64,000 nt of DNA from Polytrichum commune (taxonomy: Eukaryota; Streptophyta; Polytrichopsida; Polytrichales; Polytrichaceae). The stretch lies in assembly GCA_950295325.1 (NCBI GenBank), contig OX485808.1, positions 32,261,180-32,325,179 of the forward strand. Direction: 5' to 3'. The notes below the pieces were generated by a model, which did no database searches, had not been told where the DNA came from, and saw only the letters and a program-made list of their open reading frames with translations. Position 1 is the stretch's first letter; the number at the start of each line of letters is the position of its first letter. The position numbers and the translations under genes are program-made. Below are positions 48,201 to 61,437 of this stretch, one piece after another.

Positions 48201-51200
48201 TCAATTAAATAAGAAGCAACATAGTCTGTGATCACAACAATGATGAATTGTGGTGCTGTTTCTGTGGTTGATGGTTGTAGTTTACTTTCTTAGGTTCTAT
48301 TTAGGAGGCACAGGGAGGGATAAGGTGCATTGATCACAACCACCACCACAACTACACTTCCTTGCCCAAGCACGATACACGGTGTAGTTGGGAGTAGTTG
48401 TGATGGTTGTAGTCTACTTTCTTTGCTTCTATTTTGTTTGTGGCACTGGGAGAGAACTTCCAAGGCCAAAGCATGGGAGAGGAGGGTTTGTAGGAGGCAA
48501 TTACTCTACGACAGCATATATTGTCGTCCATTCCGCTAGAATTGGACATGCTACTAGAATCTATATATTGTTTGTCTCCACTCCACGGATCGCACCAACC
48601 ATAGGAGGGATGATCTTTGAGGTCAAGCCACTCAAACTACAACTATGCCTTGTGTATAAACAAAATAAATTGTAGTTGTGGTAGAAAGTGGGCCCAAACC
48701 ACAACCACAACCACAACCACAACCACTCAAGTACCTAGTTGTGTGTGAACTTCCTTCAGTTGCAGATGAAGTCAGTTTGTTTGAGGCTGTACTCAGAGTT
48801 TGTGTAAACAACTCTTGCACTTTCATATTTGAAACCAATATTTTGTTATTGTGGTTATTGTGTTCCCTCAGGTAATTGGAGAACATCGCAAGAGTGTGGA
48901 GAACACCTTGGCGGAATTGGGGGTCACTCTTAGCAACGCAGCATACAAGCTGAATGTGAAGCCTCTTTTAAAGCTGGCATGCAGTTCTGTGTTTGGATCT
49001 GGGACAGGATTTGCAGACATGCTGGTGAAGCACATTCCGTCCGCTAAGGAAGCAGCTGCAACAAAACTTGAGCACACGTATACGGGTCCTCAGGACACGG
49101 AACTTGCACAATCCTTAAGGGATTGCAATGCAGAAGGTCCTCTGATGGTCCAAGTCACCAAGCTTTACCCAAAAGCCGATTGTAGTGTCTTTGATTCATT
49201 CGGACGGGTTGTGAGTGGAACGATTCGCACAGGACAGTCTGTGAGGGTTTTAGGTGAGGGCTACTCACCGGATGATGAAGAAGACATGGCTGTAAAAGAA
49301 GTGACAAAGTTGTGGGTTTATCAGGCGCGTTACCGCATCCCCGTCACAGAGGCCCCTGCCGGTTCCTGGGTTTTGATTGAAGGGGTGGATGCTTCCATCA
49401 TCAAAACAGCGACAATATGCAACGAGTTCCTCGATGAAGACGTGTATATATTCCGACCATTGCAATTTAATACGCTTTCTGTGGTCAAGACAGCAACCGA
49501 GCCGCTCAACCCAAGCGAGCTCCCGAAAATGGTGGAGGGGCTTCGAAAGATTAGCAAGAGTTACCCGCTCGCGATAACCAAGGTGGAAGAGTCGGGTGAG
49601 CACACAATATTAGGCACTGGTGAAATGTTTTTGGACTCCATCATGAAAGATCTACGGGAGCTTTACTCTGAAGTGGAGGTTAAGGTGAGTATGCTTTCTC
49701 TGTATAATGTAAATCTGTTAGTGACAATTGTTGGACAGTTTGAATCTTTTTACCCATGTAAACCTATTGAGATGTGGCCCTTTTTTTAGGGGATGTATGT
49801 AGTAGTACTAACTAAGATCATTGAAGCCGTCTCATTTAACTGTTTCTTGCTCAAAAATCAGGTGGCTGATCCAGTTGTTTCTTTCTGTGAGACTGTGGTT
49901 GAGACGTCCTCACTCAAGTGTTTTGCTGAGACCCCAAATAAGAAGAACAAGCTTACTATGGTATGTTTCAAGTATTTGTCAACTTTCTCATTTGTTTTCT
50001 GAGCATAGGGTTCTGTACGCTCCATGTGGTTGGTCAGGTTTTCAGTGAATTAAGCATTTCCATCTTTACAATTAAAAGAACATTCCTGGCTTTGGTGCAT
50101 ATGAGCCTCACCTTAATTGTTACTTTATATGTGAGTACTATGTTCATTCTGGAAAGTTATGTATCATAGGGTTGAGTCTTCAACCTTAAAGGACAAGGGA
50201 TACATTTCTGCAGCACTTGACTTCAAGTGGGTAGCAAGAGCATTTGCCTGTGCACGATGTAAATATATATTCATTTTCATGTCTTATCATAAAAGTGAGT
50301 TTTTTAGGTGGTCTTTGAATACCTGGTTGTTTTGTGCAGATAGCAGAGCCTTTAGAGAAGGGGCTTGCAGAGGACATTGAAAGTGGAGTAGTATCACTAG
50401 ACTGGCCTCGGAAACGGCTGGGTGATTTTTTTCAGACCAAATATGATTGGGATCTTTTGGCTGCACGATCTATATGGGCCTTTGGTCCAGATAAACAGGT
50501 GAAAATTCCACTTTCCACTAATCACCCTTATGTTGCAGTCGGATCTGTTTTGTCTTTTACAAGTCTTGTTTTATTTGGTGAGGTCTACAACTACTAAAAG
50601 GTCTGGTGTGCATGTATTCTTTACTCCTTGAGAACGAAGTGCCGGCTTTCATAGCAGCTGAAGGCTTTGAATGTGCATGTAATGATGCCTAGGTTGTATT
50701 TACATGTAAACTGGTGGTTACAATATAAAACAGTCGGTATTCGCAATGGGTACTGGTAATGGTGCAGCTACTATGTATTACTTTTTGTTGCTACTGCTAG
50801 AGATCCTCATTATGCCAATTTCTTACAGGGCCCAAATATCCTATTGGATGATACACTACCAAGTGAAGTTGACAAAGGCCTACTAAATTCTGTCAAAGAT
50901 TCTATTGTTCAAGGGTATGACATCTATTGCACTTAAGTTCTTGGACAACATCATGATTATTTCTGTTGGATGTTATTTACTTCGCTGTGTTGGTTGACAA
51001 CCTGGACCATGATATGATGCTTCATCTGTGCCAAAGTGGCAGATATTTGCTCAAGAAGTGCAAGATGACTCCATTTTGTTAATGAATGGCAAGTTTCTGC
51101 CTTCCCTGTGCTAGGTTGCCATGGTATTCTCGTTAAATGAACCATAACTAACATCTTAATAACTTAGGATCATAATGCTTTGCTGAAATTTGCACTGATT

Positions 51201-53680
51201 GGTGGTATTGACGAGGCAGTCCCTTGAAGTCCATGTTTCTGAACATATGTAATCAATCCTAGCAGGTTTCAATGGGGTGCTCGTGAAGGACCCTTGTGCG
51301 ATGAACCCATACGGAATGTGAAGTTCAAAATTCTAGATGCCACAATAGCACAGGAGCCACTACACCGGGGAGGTGGCCAGATTATTCCAACATCACGTCG
51401 TGTTGCATACTCAGCGTTTCTCATGGCCACCCCCCGGTTAATGGAACCTGTTTATTTTGTGGAGGTACTTCCATTAACCATCCTTGTCTTCCTCCATGTT
51501 ATTTGATGTAGTACTAGAGGGATGTTCGGTTCAACATTTTGAGCGCTGAAAGGTAAATTCCACTTTGGAATCAATAGGGTTTTGACCAATGTGAATAGGA
51601 CACAAGTCAATTTTGTTTCAAGAAATAAAAACTTGTGTTGAACCAGATAGCACTGTATGGTAATTCATTTCCTTGGACACAGAATGACCGTGGGTGGCTT
51701 GGTTTGGTGCAGATCCAAACACCTGCAGATTGTATGTCTGCAATATACACTGTTCTGTCACGAAGAAGAGGTCATGTCACTGCAGATGTTCCAAAACCTG
51801 GTACTCCAGCATATGTCGTGAAGGTAAGTCATGGCACAACGCAAGATTTCATCCTGTTCTGCTCAAGCAAAAAAGTGAGGTCACCTCAATTATTAGCTAT
51901 TGTTTGTGCAGCTAGTTGGTATGATTACATTATCCAATTCTGTGTTGTTGCTGAGTGGCATGTTCTTCTTAGCCATTGAGTAAAAACAGACCACCTGGCC
52001 ACACCTTCCCCTTGTGGTGATGTGTTGCATTAGAGCAACTCCTAAGTGACTGAAAGTGATTCTTAATCTGCTTTCAAAACTTTTTGAGCCAATGCTGCAT
52101 GCTCATCCCATTCATGAAGTCCATATATATCATAAATATTCATTTGCCACATTGATTATCAAGAGAGAGGGACAACCCACTTCAGTCCTTGGTCACTTGA
52201 TTTTCGAGGGGTGGTTAGGGGTTTACAGGGTTGCCTCTCTCTCTTAATCCTTGGGCAATAAAGATTTGGTTATTGGGCTTTGTGTGTGGGAAGAGGATGC
52301 AACTTCGCTCCAAAAACCTAGAAAGCCGATTATTGAGAGAATAATTTTACAGTGATTGCACTGTAGATGCTCTTACATGTTGTGGTCGATCTCCATGGAG
52401 AACAAATCCCTTCTATGAAATCTGTAATTGATACTGGATATGTTGGGTGTGCAGGCATTCCTGCCAGTCATTGAATCGTTTGGCTTTGAAACCGATTTAC
52501 GTTATCACACACAGGGACAAGCCTTCTGTTTGTCAGTTTTTGACCACTGGTCGATTGTGCCTGGTGATCCTCTTGATAAGTCAGTTGTACTACGGCCTTT
52601 GGAGCCTGCCCCAGTTCAACATCTTGCCCGCGAATTCATGGTGAAAACAAGGCGTAGGAAGGTATGACCTCCATCTCACCTTGGCCAGTTTCCTACATAT
52701 GTTTTTCACTTTCAAGTGACAACATGTCAATAATCCTTCAACTCAATGGAGCTTTCATCAGGAGTTGGTCCCCTATAAATTTCCATTGGTTCTTTTGCAT
52801 AGAATATTAATATAATTTTTCTACTATAGTGTATGCTCAGGAGGTAGTGATTGAATTTGAATGAAGAGCAACATTTTTTGGTTGATTGAGGGCCAAACTC
52901 ATTTTAGCACCTCTTATGCCAAATAAGTTTCATCCTCACTTGACCGACATAGAGTGTAAATTGGCAAGTTATAGTTCCTTTTGTGAACATGAATAATGGC
53001 TGTCCTAGTAGAGTTATCTGCAAAGTCCTTCAAAGAGGCACCTAATAAGGAATTTGGTGCCTCCCTGAAGGGCTTTTTTATGTAGAGGTCATTGGAGCTT
53101 CTTGTGCTGGAGCCTAACTTTGAAGTATGGGTGAAACTCCGTGGACCTCTTTTTTTATTGCAAAAAGCTGAGAACTCTAGAATCTAAATTAGGATCTAAC
53201 CTATGGGAACTGTCACCCTAAACCTCAGCTGGGTCTATGCAAGGCTGGCTTGGCCAACCAGCCCTAGTGTATGACAAGCTAGTTAGCTGGTTATTTTATA
53301 ACCTGGCCCTACTCTTTAAGCATGTTAAATGAACTTGGGTCCCTTCATGGATAAGCTCCTGAACTCACCCAGAGTTTGACCCAGAGAGTTTATGGATGAC
53401 TCTGTTATCCTTTAACTGCCGCAAATTCACTGATCAGCTCTGTATGGTGCAATTTTAGTCTTGTTGATCCTATATCTGATCAAATCCATGTTTGGAAGGC
53501 TCTCACTTGCCACAATTGCATGCATCTCGTATGGTTCCTCTCCCACTCTGAATAAAACTAATGCTTGTGATTTGGCTTCTACAGGGTATGAGCGAAGATG
53601 TAAGTATCAACAAGTTCTTTGATGATCCTATGCTTCTAGAACTTGCGCGACAAGATGCAGATTTGCAGCAAATTCTTTAG
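45294..53680 (+). CDS. SNU114: U5 snRNP 116-kDa GTPase (EFTUD2/Snu114; Arabidopsis CLO/GFA1)
   Basis: Eleven exons: 45294-46040, 46911-46979, 47771-48151, 48872-49684, 49862-49960, 50340-50498, 50829-50914, 51266-51464, 51713-51823, 52455-52661, 53585-53680. All are GT-AG and give 988 aa (Arabidopsis CLO: 987). This EF-2-like GTPase sits in the U5 snRNP and U4/U6.U5 tri-snRNP and controls spliceosome activation and disassembly with Brr2 and Prp8. N-terminus: [16 protein letters not shown], then a strongly acidic region (~19-66). GTPase motifs: G1 GHLHHGKT (147-154), G3 DTPGH (217-221), G4 NKVD (271-274, split by intron 2). The EF-2-like domains II-V follow, including [35 protein letters not shown] and [17 protein letters not shown]. 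The C-terminus ([14 protein letters not shown]) differs from Arabidopsis only in the last residues. No frameshift or missing motif was seen. Introns 1, 2, 9 and 10 contain MITEs. Confidence 0.97.
46312..46631. mobile_element. MITE in SNU114 intron 1
   Basis: Inverted ends GTTAACTCAATGGGAGTTTTGGTC and the inverse of CTAACTTCAACATGACTTTTGGTC. The interior has an imperfect palindrome around TTCATTGACGGCCAAACTCG. It is the same family as PAG1 intron 5 and SNU114 intron 10. Confidence 0.65.
47331..47675. mobile_element. Harbinger-type MITE in SNU114 intron 2
   Basis: Inverted ends GAGCAACTCCTAT and ATAGGAGTTGCTC are flanked by direct TTA (47328-47330 and 47676-47678). The GAGCA.CTCC terminus and TTA duplication are typical of plant PIF/Harbinger MITEs. 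Length 345 bp. It shares GATTATTGAGAGAAT and GCATG landmarks with 52033-52372. Confidence 0.8.
48698..48726. repeat. (CAACCA)n tract, SNU114 intron 3
   Basis: A run of CCACAA units in intron 3. The same intron has a ~32-bp direct repeat around GATGGTTGTAG.CTACTTTCTT (about 48271 and 48399) and an inverse-like relative near 48671-48700, so it may hold a decayed foldback element. Confidence 0.7.
52033..52372. mobile_element. Harbinger-type MITE in SNU114 intron 9
   Basis: Left end GAGCAACTCCTAAG and right end GTAGATGCTC, with flanking TTA (52030-52032 and 52373-52375). Length 340 bp. It is in the same orientation as the intron 2 copy and diverged from it. Confidence 0.75.
52736..52920. mobile_element. 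Partial MITE in SNU114 intron 10
   Basis: One end (ACTCAATGGAGCTTTCATCAG) and the interior (GAATGAAGAGCAAC, GAGGGCCAAACTCATTTTAG) match the 46312 element. The opposite inverted end was not found, so the copy appears truncated. The right boundary is approximate. Confidence 0.5.
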
Positions 53681-56600
53681 GCTTTTGTCACTTACACTTA
53701 GTTGTGCATTTAATTTAGTAACTGGTCCATAGAGCAGGCTGTGGCTCCACCCCCTTAACATGCCATTTGAGGTAGAGGTCCTTGGAATTGTAGGGGTACT
53801 ACTTCCCTACCCAAAATCAGGGAAGGCTGTAACACTTGACACTGCAAGCATATAGAATAGCCAATTTTGAGTTTTACATTCTCTTCGGAGATTTCTCTTA
53901 GCAACTTACATTTCAGCTGCAGTCATGCCTTGGAATCACCTCTCAACTAGTTATCGTTTTGGTATACTTCCAAAACACAAAATCATCTGATTAAGTATTA
54001 AGTATTAAGTATTCATTTATGTGTTCAACAACTTGTCAATCCTGAACTCCACATTGAAGCAGTTCCGAACACTCTTGAACTTCTTTGATGTGATGATGAG
54101 GGGTCACTGAAAGAAATTTTTTGATGCTGTGAAGATAGATGATGTTGTTACTGTTCTAAGCACTGAAGGATTAAAAATCTTATATTTCTTGGGTTCCAGT
54201 GACCAACCTCCTACCCTACTAGACTCAACCTTCTGTTCAAATTTTCATGCAAAGAACCTGCAGGTTCTCCACTTGTTAAATTGGACACCTACATTTGAGT
54301 GGGATATGGCAAGGCTTATAGTTATGAAAAGACACAAAGTAAACATGTGTAATCCCAACAATACTGGACTATGTGCTCATCTTGTAGACACCATTCTAGG
54401 TTCGGTGAACACAACTGGAAGGGTCGATGTGATCACGTCAAGAGAACAAGAATCTCTCCATTTTGGACCATTTAAGGTAGACGTAAATGTGCCTTAGATA
54501 GATATTTTTCTCTTTGCATCCACTTCGCAAAAGAGATGAAACATGGCATTAGTACAACATGAATAGCAAATCCAAATCATATCCGTAGCCATTTCCTCGA
54601 AATGATTGGAACTCATATGAATATCTTATTCATCTCAAAGTGAAGATTCTCGTGCTCACGGAGAGGTCATATAGGTCTCCCCTAACCATGTTGACTATTG
54701 AAACAAGAATGGTAATGACGTATTTTGAGCACATAGTCCAATCTCTTTCAAACACATGTCTTTAAGGTGCCAGTTCTTAGATCCACCTCCAACCACATTC
54801 TTGTTGTCTTAAGATTTAGGCATGTCTACCTTAATGTAGTTTGTCATTTGGAATTACACATTGCTATACCTTTTTATTAAGAGTTTAATATTTTTATTAT
54901 CAGGCAAGTTGTATGTCTTGTGTTCCTTGATGTGCTTAGTATCTCTATCTATGTTGTTTGTGTAAAAAATGATAAAATTCGTACGAAATTATAGCAATGA
55001 GGAAGTTCAAATGGTGAAGCATAGGAAGAGGCGTGGAAGAAGTAGATCAGATGCCTGAAACTTGTTTAGCATAGGCTTGAGTCCCATATTTTAGCCTCAC
55101 ATTTTCTCTTTGATGTACTATGTTGCCAAGCATCATGGTCCTATTTGCGAGGCAACATGACTCTGAACTATGAAAGCAAGTTAGGAAATCAATTCATTAC
55201 AAGCATCAATGTAGACCCAACATAGCAATAAACTGGACACCTACATTTGAGTGGTATGTGGTTGGGTGTGGATATAAGAACAAACACCAAAACAACTTGT
55301 CTTTGAAAGAGATTGGACCAGTACTCAAAATACACTAACAATTCTATGCTCAATAGTAACATAATCTAGGAATCTATATGACCATTCAATGAGTTCAAGA
55401 ACCTTCACTTTGATAATGAATAAGATACTTATATGAGCTCCAAAAGTCGTAAGGCAAATGACTACGGACATGACTTGGATTTGTTAATTATCTTGCGCAA
55501 ATTGTGTGTTTCATATTCTACCATAAGTGGGTGGAAATAGAAAAAGTATTTGAATAACAAGCATCCACCTTAAGTTCACAAATCACAAAACAACTCATAG
55601 ATGACTGCATTAGAAGCATTTGAGAGGATTAGCGCTCCATGGGGACATGGTGGTGGGGCATGAGGTCATACAAGGATGGGCATACATGCATATGGCAGGT
55701 ACGCACATGCATGGGAGGCTTATGGGCATGGACATATGTTTGCATGAGTATATGGGGTTGGGTTCATTTGGCATATTGATACAATGTGGGTGCAACAAGC
55801 CAGGATGGCATAGGTCCAGGGTAGTCTCCTAACACCAATAGAAACATCACACAATCTTTATGATATCCTCGATAAGTTTTGCCAATCTCATCTTCAATTG
55901 TTGACTTGCTTTGGCCATAGCAACCTTCCAAAACCCCGAGCATACTCCCTATGACATAGAATATTCATTTGAGACATTCTATCATTTTTAGGGAATTCTT
56001 TCGATAGGCTAAGGTATTGGGTTGAGTATTATTTCAAGAAGTGCACAAATAGAGAATATGTGGAATTCAAGGGAGAATGTAACGATGACTATCAGTCAAA
56101 GTTGAACAAACACCATGGTATCATTGTATTCAAAGAGATTCTATTAGGATCAAAATGAAGAATAAATAGCAATCACTTAGTAGATTATGTTGTGGCCTAG
56201 CGGGTATAACCCCTCTCCAAAATTTTATGTCATTAATTAACAATCACCCCCTGCAACAAGTAGCTTTGCATTGATATTTAAGTAAAACTTGACTAAGTCC
56301 AAGTCCATAATTATAACATGCTAAATTCTATCATAAGATCTTACGATAGCATTATACAATAAGATCCTCTGATAGAATATGATATATGATAATATAATAA
56401 CAATTGTCTTGATAGTAATTTTATTATTTAACATTTATTTAATATATAAAATCAACCTCAAGTGTCAATATTTGATTTTTTTTCATCATATTTTAATAGC
56501 ATAGCATTGAAGTAATCACTAAGGATTCACATATCTCCCATAAAATTTAGGCATCTTAGAAGTGTATCAATAGATCTGCCTATAAAATTGAAGCAACCAA

Positions 56601-58090
56601 AAAGTTCATTTTTTTTTTAAATGTCCATATTTACTTAAATATGATATTTTGCTACAAGAGGCTTGTCCAATTCAATGCTTATATTCTCTATATTAACATA
56701 TTCTCCGTATTGTCTATATGTTGTCTATATTTCACCTCATATTTTATCTTAGTTTACTCTACTCTTTGGCATACACCATACATTTCAATCTCCACTCCCT
56801 ATACCCACTCAAGTCTATATTTCACCTCCCTACACTAGAGCCAAAGCATAGTAAAGTGAACAAGGAAAATGGTATGGAGGCGTCAAATCTAACTACTCAT
56901 ACTTCAATTCAGAATAACACATATTTCATATATATGTGAAGGGGTACAAAAGAGAGTACCTTAACATATATTGGACACATATTGAATTACTTTGTTGCTA
57001 CTTTCCATAATCGGACTTAATGTCAAATTTGGACCAAGTGAGCTTATTGACTATTGTTATGGATGTTGTTCTTGATTACAAGTGTTGGTGCCCTACATAG
57101 AGTAGATGCCAAGAGAAGGTAGGGTTTTGGCCAATGGATGAACTCATCCATCATCCATGACAATATTTGTTCACTTATTTATAAGAAGTGTCATCCAAAA
57201 AGATACCATAGTGACATAAATTACCATTTGACACTAAATATTATTTATTGTAGTTGGCTCAAAAATGCACTAATGAAGTGTTATTTCCATCTCAGAAAAA
57301 CAAGCATGTGTTTCTTCCCACAAGCATGGGAATACCTACAACAACTTCTTGACCTAAGATTCACATGAAGATACCGAGTGTGCAAAGGTTATATACAATA
57401 TAGATGGATTTAAAAAAGTAACTTCTTATGAGTGTAAACTTGCAAAGCTATACCCACAAAATGCATCATAGATGGGAGTAATATCTACATTCCAACCAAG
57501 ACCGAAGCCATTCCAATTGCTACTCAATTGCAACCTCTTGAAGGCCTTCCTACATATATAATTATATGAAATTGAGCTATTATAATACCACAAATTTTAA
57601 TACTAATTTACGAATAAGGTAATGCAGTACACTGATATTTGAATGCATTTAATTTACAATTGTAGTATTATTGTCCTCAACACGTATTCATGCGTTTTCA
57701 CAGTACATTGAAAACAAATGGGGCTTAAAATTTATGGCGCCCATCTAAACTCATTTATCTTGGATGAAGGGGTCTAGTAAAAACAGTCTCCTAAAAGGTT
57801 GAGGGCCGAATCATTCTAACTGGAGTCCACTACATTAATTCAGGGCCTCTAATAAATACCATTTCCAGAGTGAAATGATCTAAAATTGAGTATTCTCGGA
57901 CTATTAAATAGGTCATTGAGTTTTCACCTTGGTAATGGATGGGTTTACATATACCACAATTCCTTAGCCAACAAATGGATACAAGTGCTATAATACATGG
58001 AATATGGATATTGTATTTGGTGACCTGGCATGTCGTTTGCATGGGCATGGGCAATGGGCATCTACGGTATCCATGGCCTCATGCACAGAG
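53681..58090. other. Spacer between SNU114 and the plastid protein gene
   Basis: The SNU114 3' UTR occupies the start. ATTAAGT is repeated three times near 53990-54012. 54310-54480 and 59965-60080 are related repeats, so the 122-codon frame at 54129-54497 is most likely a repeat translation and is not called. 55240-55513 copies the LSF1 intron 10 repeat. 56740-56850 relates to 2961-3300. 57128-57255 is the inverse of 5690-5815. 55660-55760 and 58035-58060 are rich in ATGGGCATG. No gene was recognised. Confidence 0.5.
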
Positions 58091-58102
58091 CCAACCCTCA
58101 GA

Positions 58103-58158
58103 CACGTGTCACCTAGTGACACCCACCAGATGAGAGGGACCCGTTTGGTCGCCACGTG
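58103..58158. promoter_or_regulatory. Two G-boxes upstream of the plastid membrane-protein gene
   Basis: Two palindromic CACGTG cores 50 bp apart: GACACGTGTC (58103-58108) and CCACGTGG (58153-58158), 260-315 bp before the start codon at 58418. G-boxes bind bZIP and bHLH factors (HY5, PIFs, ABFs) and are common in light- or ABA-regulated plastid genes. The surrounding ~200 bp is clearly GC-richer than the spacer. Function is inferred from motif and position only. Confidence 0.55.
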
Positions 58159-58417
58159 GTCGATAGCCACTCCATTGGCGATGGCGGACCAGCTGGACTC
58201 CAAGACCCGCTCGAGGGTTTGCAGGGAGCACATTCTAGGATTTGGAGGCCGGGCCTCGCAGCCGATTTCTCGTGCATTCCACTGTGAACGGGTCTGATTA
58301 TCTGAAGAACTTGAGCGCCGTCCCTTTGATTCTTTTCTTGCAGGTTTCGGTCGAGTTTTGGCCCAGCTTTGGAATTCGGACGTCGTGCAGAAGGGAGAAG
58401 CGGCGGAGTGAGTCTTT

Positions 58418-60914
58418 ATGGCTGCTCTACTGCGCCCCTCTGTGGCTGGCGCTGTTTTTTGCGGTGAGTCTGGCTATGCTTTTCCTAAAGTGGCTTCTAA
58501 TTTCCGAATTCTCTATATATGTTGTGTTTGGAGCGCAGGAAATAATTTGTTTCACTCTTGTTACCTTGCCGAGATAGTGAGTGTCTCCTATGGTTTTTCC
58601 CATCTGTGATCATTCTGTAGCAGAGATAACCTGAAATGGCTTACTGATGTCCACGCTAGCATCAAGAAGGTCATTCATTGCAATGGGCATTTAGGGCTCT
58701 CTGTAGACTAGATTCAAAGTATTGCATCTTCTAGCATTGTAGTGATCAATTAGGCGTGCATTGAATGGCTGCACCATCTTTGTGACCATTTCCCCTGTGA
58801 ACCTGAGAATCATCTCTAGATTCAGAGGTTTCGGCCTACATTGTTGGATACTGCAGCTATGTATGTCCGACTGAATCTCTGCTTGTCGGACGCCTCACAT
58901 CGTAAGAGAGTTGTAAGCACTCCTTAGTTCACTAGTAAGGTCATTAGGGTTGCATGGAACAACTTCAGTTACCGCATACACGAATTTCTAAGTTCCAAGT
59001 CTAGTAGCTCTTGTGTTTATTGATGTGGTGCATGTGTCACACTAGTAGGGACAATTCACATACTCAAGCGAGCATTATAATCATTCCACATCCTACTCTC
59101 TGTGCAGAATCACAAGCTAAATTAGCAGAGACTACCGCAAGCGCGCGGCCTCTATCACTACGAAACCAAGCATGTCGGAGTAACACACAATTTCTTGGAA
59201 GCGCGTCTCAGTTCAACCCTCTCGTGTCGACGTTGGTGAGACGGAAACTCAACGGGACATTCGACAGCCGGAAGAGCCGCAGGGTTGCGGCAGCGTCTTC
59301 TTCTTCTTCTGAGGCATCATCCGAAGGTGGTCGACAGAGTCGAACAAAAGCGAAGCAGGATGTAGCCTCTTTGCGGGAGAAGGTGACCGATTACATTGAG
59401 AAGAAGTCCGGTTACTTCTGGCTCGGCGGCCCCGCGGTAGGGACTGCAGCAGTTGTCATCCCCCCTGTCTTGTTCTCTGTCGTTGAGCTTCTTCAGAAGA
59501 ACTTCTTTGTGGGGCTGTTTGCGACCTTTGCACTGGACGCAGTTTTCGTCTTGGCAGCAGATTTGTTCTTCGTGGTAGCGGATAAAGCAGGGCATCAACA
59601 CGCCGTTCCCGGTGGTCCGCCCCCTTGGATTGGCCCTTGGGAGTACACTGGATACCCTAAGGGTGAGCCCACGCTCACGAAGGTCGTCTCGTATGCAGGT
59701 GTGGCGATCGGAGCTCTAGGGCTTGTGGTTTCCCTCTTTCTTGGGAAATTGGCAGTCGGATTGCCAGCTCTCGGTTCTTATTTGGCCTTAATCTTCATTC
59801 AGGTCAGGGTCTATCTTCTTTCATACATGCCAATGATATCATATTACTTTCCTGCTTGTCATATAAGGCCACAAGGGGGCCTTATGTGGTCACTCTTCTT
59901 AGTTGAGAACCCTTATTTGAGTTGTATATAGCAAGGGTTGTAGTTAAGAACTGACACTAAAAGACATGGGCTACAATGATATTGGACTATGTGCTCAAAT
60001 TATAGACATATAGGTGCGTGCAGTAGTGAATACAATCTGGAGGGCTCATATGATCATTCAAAGAGAGAAAATCTTCAGTTTGACATCCTATAACTTTTGC
60101 ATGTGAACTCCGATTCTGAAACTTGATTGACAGTCTGTGATTCACAATTGCAAAGTGCATAAGACAATTTCTGGTTTAATTTAAGGGCCAAAATTGTCTG
60201 TGGAGTTGGAAATGCCCACAATAGTGCGGGCACTTCCAAAGCCACATACAATTTTGACTGTTGCATAGAATCGAGAAATGTAGCAATTGCAGATCAGAAA
60301 GACGGTTGTGTCAAGTTTCAGAAACCATCGGAGTTGAGAAACTTATAGGCTGTCAAGTGATCGCATAGCCTCTCCCAATGAGGGTACCAATTGAACCTAG
60401 AATGGTAAGTAAACTGAGCACACAGTCCACTCTTAGCGGATCACTATGTGGTTTCTATTCTTAATTACAAAGCTTGCCATATACCATTCAAATATAACTG
60501 TCAAGTTAAGAAGAGTGACTACATAAGGCCCACATAACATTATGTCGTGCAAGTATCTAACAAGAGAAGGGAGATGCCATGTTGACAAAACCACTGCGAC
60601 ATGCTCAGCATGTGATTTTTCGGATTTTACGTCACTTTTTTAACAATTTCAACCTTGGAAACTTGCAGGTTGCGTATGAGAGGCTACTCATCAATGACAG
60701 AGTCCCAGCCTTTCCACTCGTCCCCATTGTCTACACAGTGTACAGGTTCAAGCAGCTCGCGAGGGGCATGGAGATAGTTAATGCAATGGGAGGAGGATTC
60801 TCGTTGGCTTTCACAATAAGATTGCTGATGGTGGTTTGGACCTTCTACCTGGGCCTGCGATTGACACAGCTTCCATGGCTCTATTCCACATGGAACTCGA
60901 ACCGTGCCACATGA
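58418..60914 (+). CDS. Plastid-targeted multi-span membrane protein, function unknown
   Basis: Three exons: 58418-58463, 59108-59802, 60669-60914, GT-AG, 328 aa. The start ATG lies in exon 1 (MAALLRPSVAGAVFC); the upstream part of the long frame before 59108 is intron. Residues 1-~75 are rich in Ser, Ala and Arg with few acids, typical of a chloroplast transit peptide. After a Ser-rich linker and a short helix (VASLREKVTDYIEKK) come about five membrane segments at ~122-144, 148-173, 209-227, 230-250 and 289-311. A loop between segments 2 and 3 has a distinctive PGGPPPWIGPWEYTGYPKGE motif. A loop before the last segment has YERLLINDRVPAFPLVPI. I believe this is conserved in plants but cannot name the family. 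Envelope or thylakoid location is an inference. Two G-boxes lie upstream and a MITE fills most of intron 2. Confidence 0.85.
59877..60531. mobile_element. MITE filling intron 2 of the plastid protein gene
   Basis: Inverted ends GGGCCTTATGTGGTCACTCTTCTTA and TAAGAAGAGTGACTACATAAGGCCC (one mismatch in 25), about 655 bp. A target duplication was not recognised. The interior (60105-60440) is related to 20940-21260 and part to 54310-54480, so this family is dispersed in the window. Confidence 0.75.
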
Positions 60915-61437
60915 GTTCTCTCTGGCAGTCTGTACATTTGTCCACATCTGCGAAATCTTGGTGAGGGACAAGCGACCTGTAAAAGTGGTTCGAGGTTTTT
61001 GTGGAATGGCGAATGCCTTCCTTTAGGTTGTAATCTGCCCTTTCTTGAAGGTATAAAGATTTGTGAATAGCTCACCTGAGTGTCGAATACCTTGATGAAC
61101 GGCTAATCTTAACCACTCTATGGTTGATGGATTGCAAAATTGTGGGCCAAATCACTACTGCAAATGTTCTGCAGAGTGTCCTCACAACAGAAATTTAGTG
61201 TGGTTAACTGACGTAAAAATAGACTTACATGCAGAAATGTGAGTATTTGGGGCATGTCTGGGAGGTCAAGTGGTTGCTCTGGGGCTAGTTTTTCCTGCCA
61301 ATTTCAGGAGTTTGCATCACATCTTGCGTTCTCTCACCCTGGCAGCTTCCTTCAGAAGTACTTTGATGGACACATGTCCTTTTTTGAAATCCCTGATCAG
61401 GCTGGGATTGAGTTTTGATCTGGCCGGAACCAATAGT

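Noticed and set aside
54129-54497. 122-codon open frame
   Set aside because: Part of it is a dispersed repeat also found near 59965-60080, with no family motif and no splice or leader context. Likely chance.
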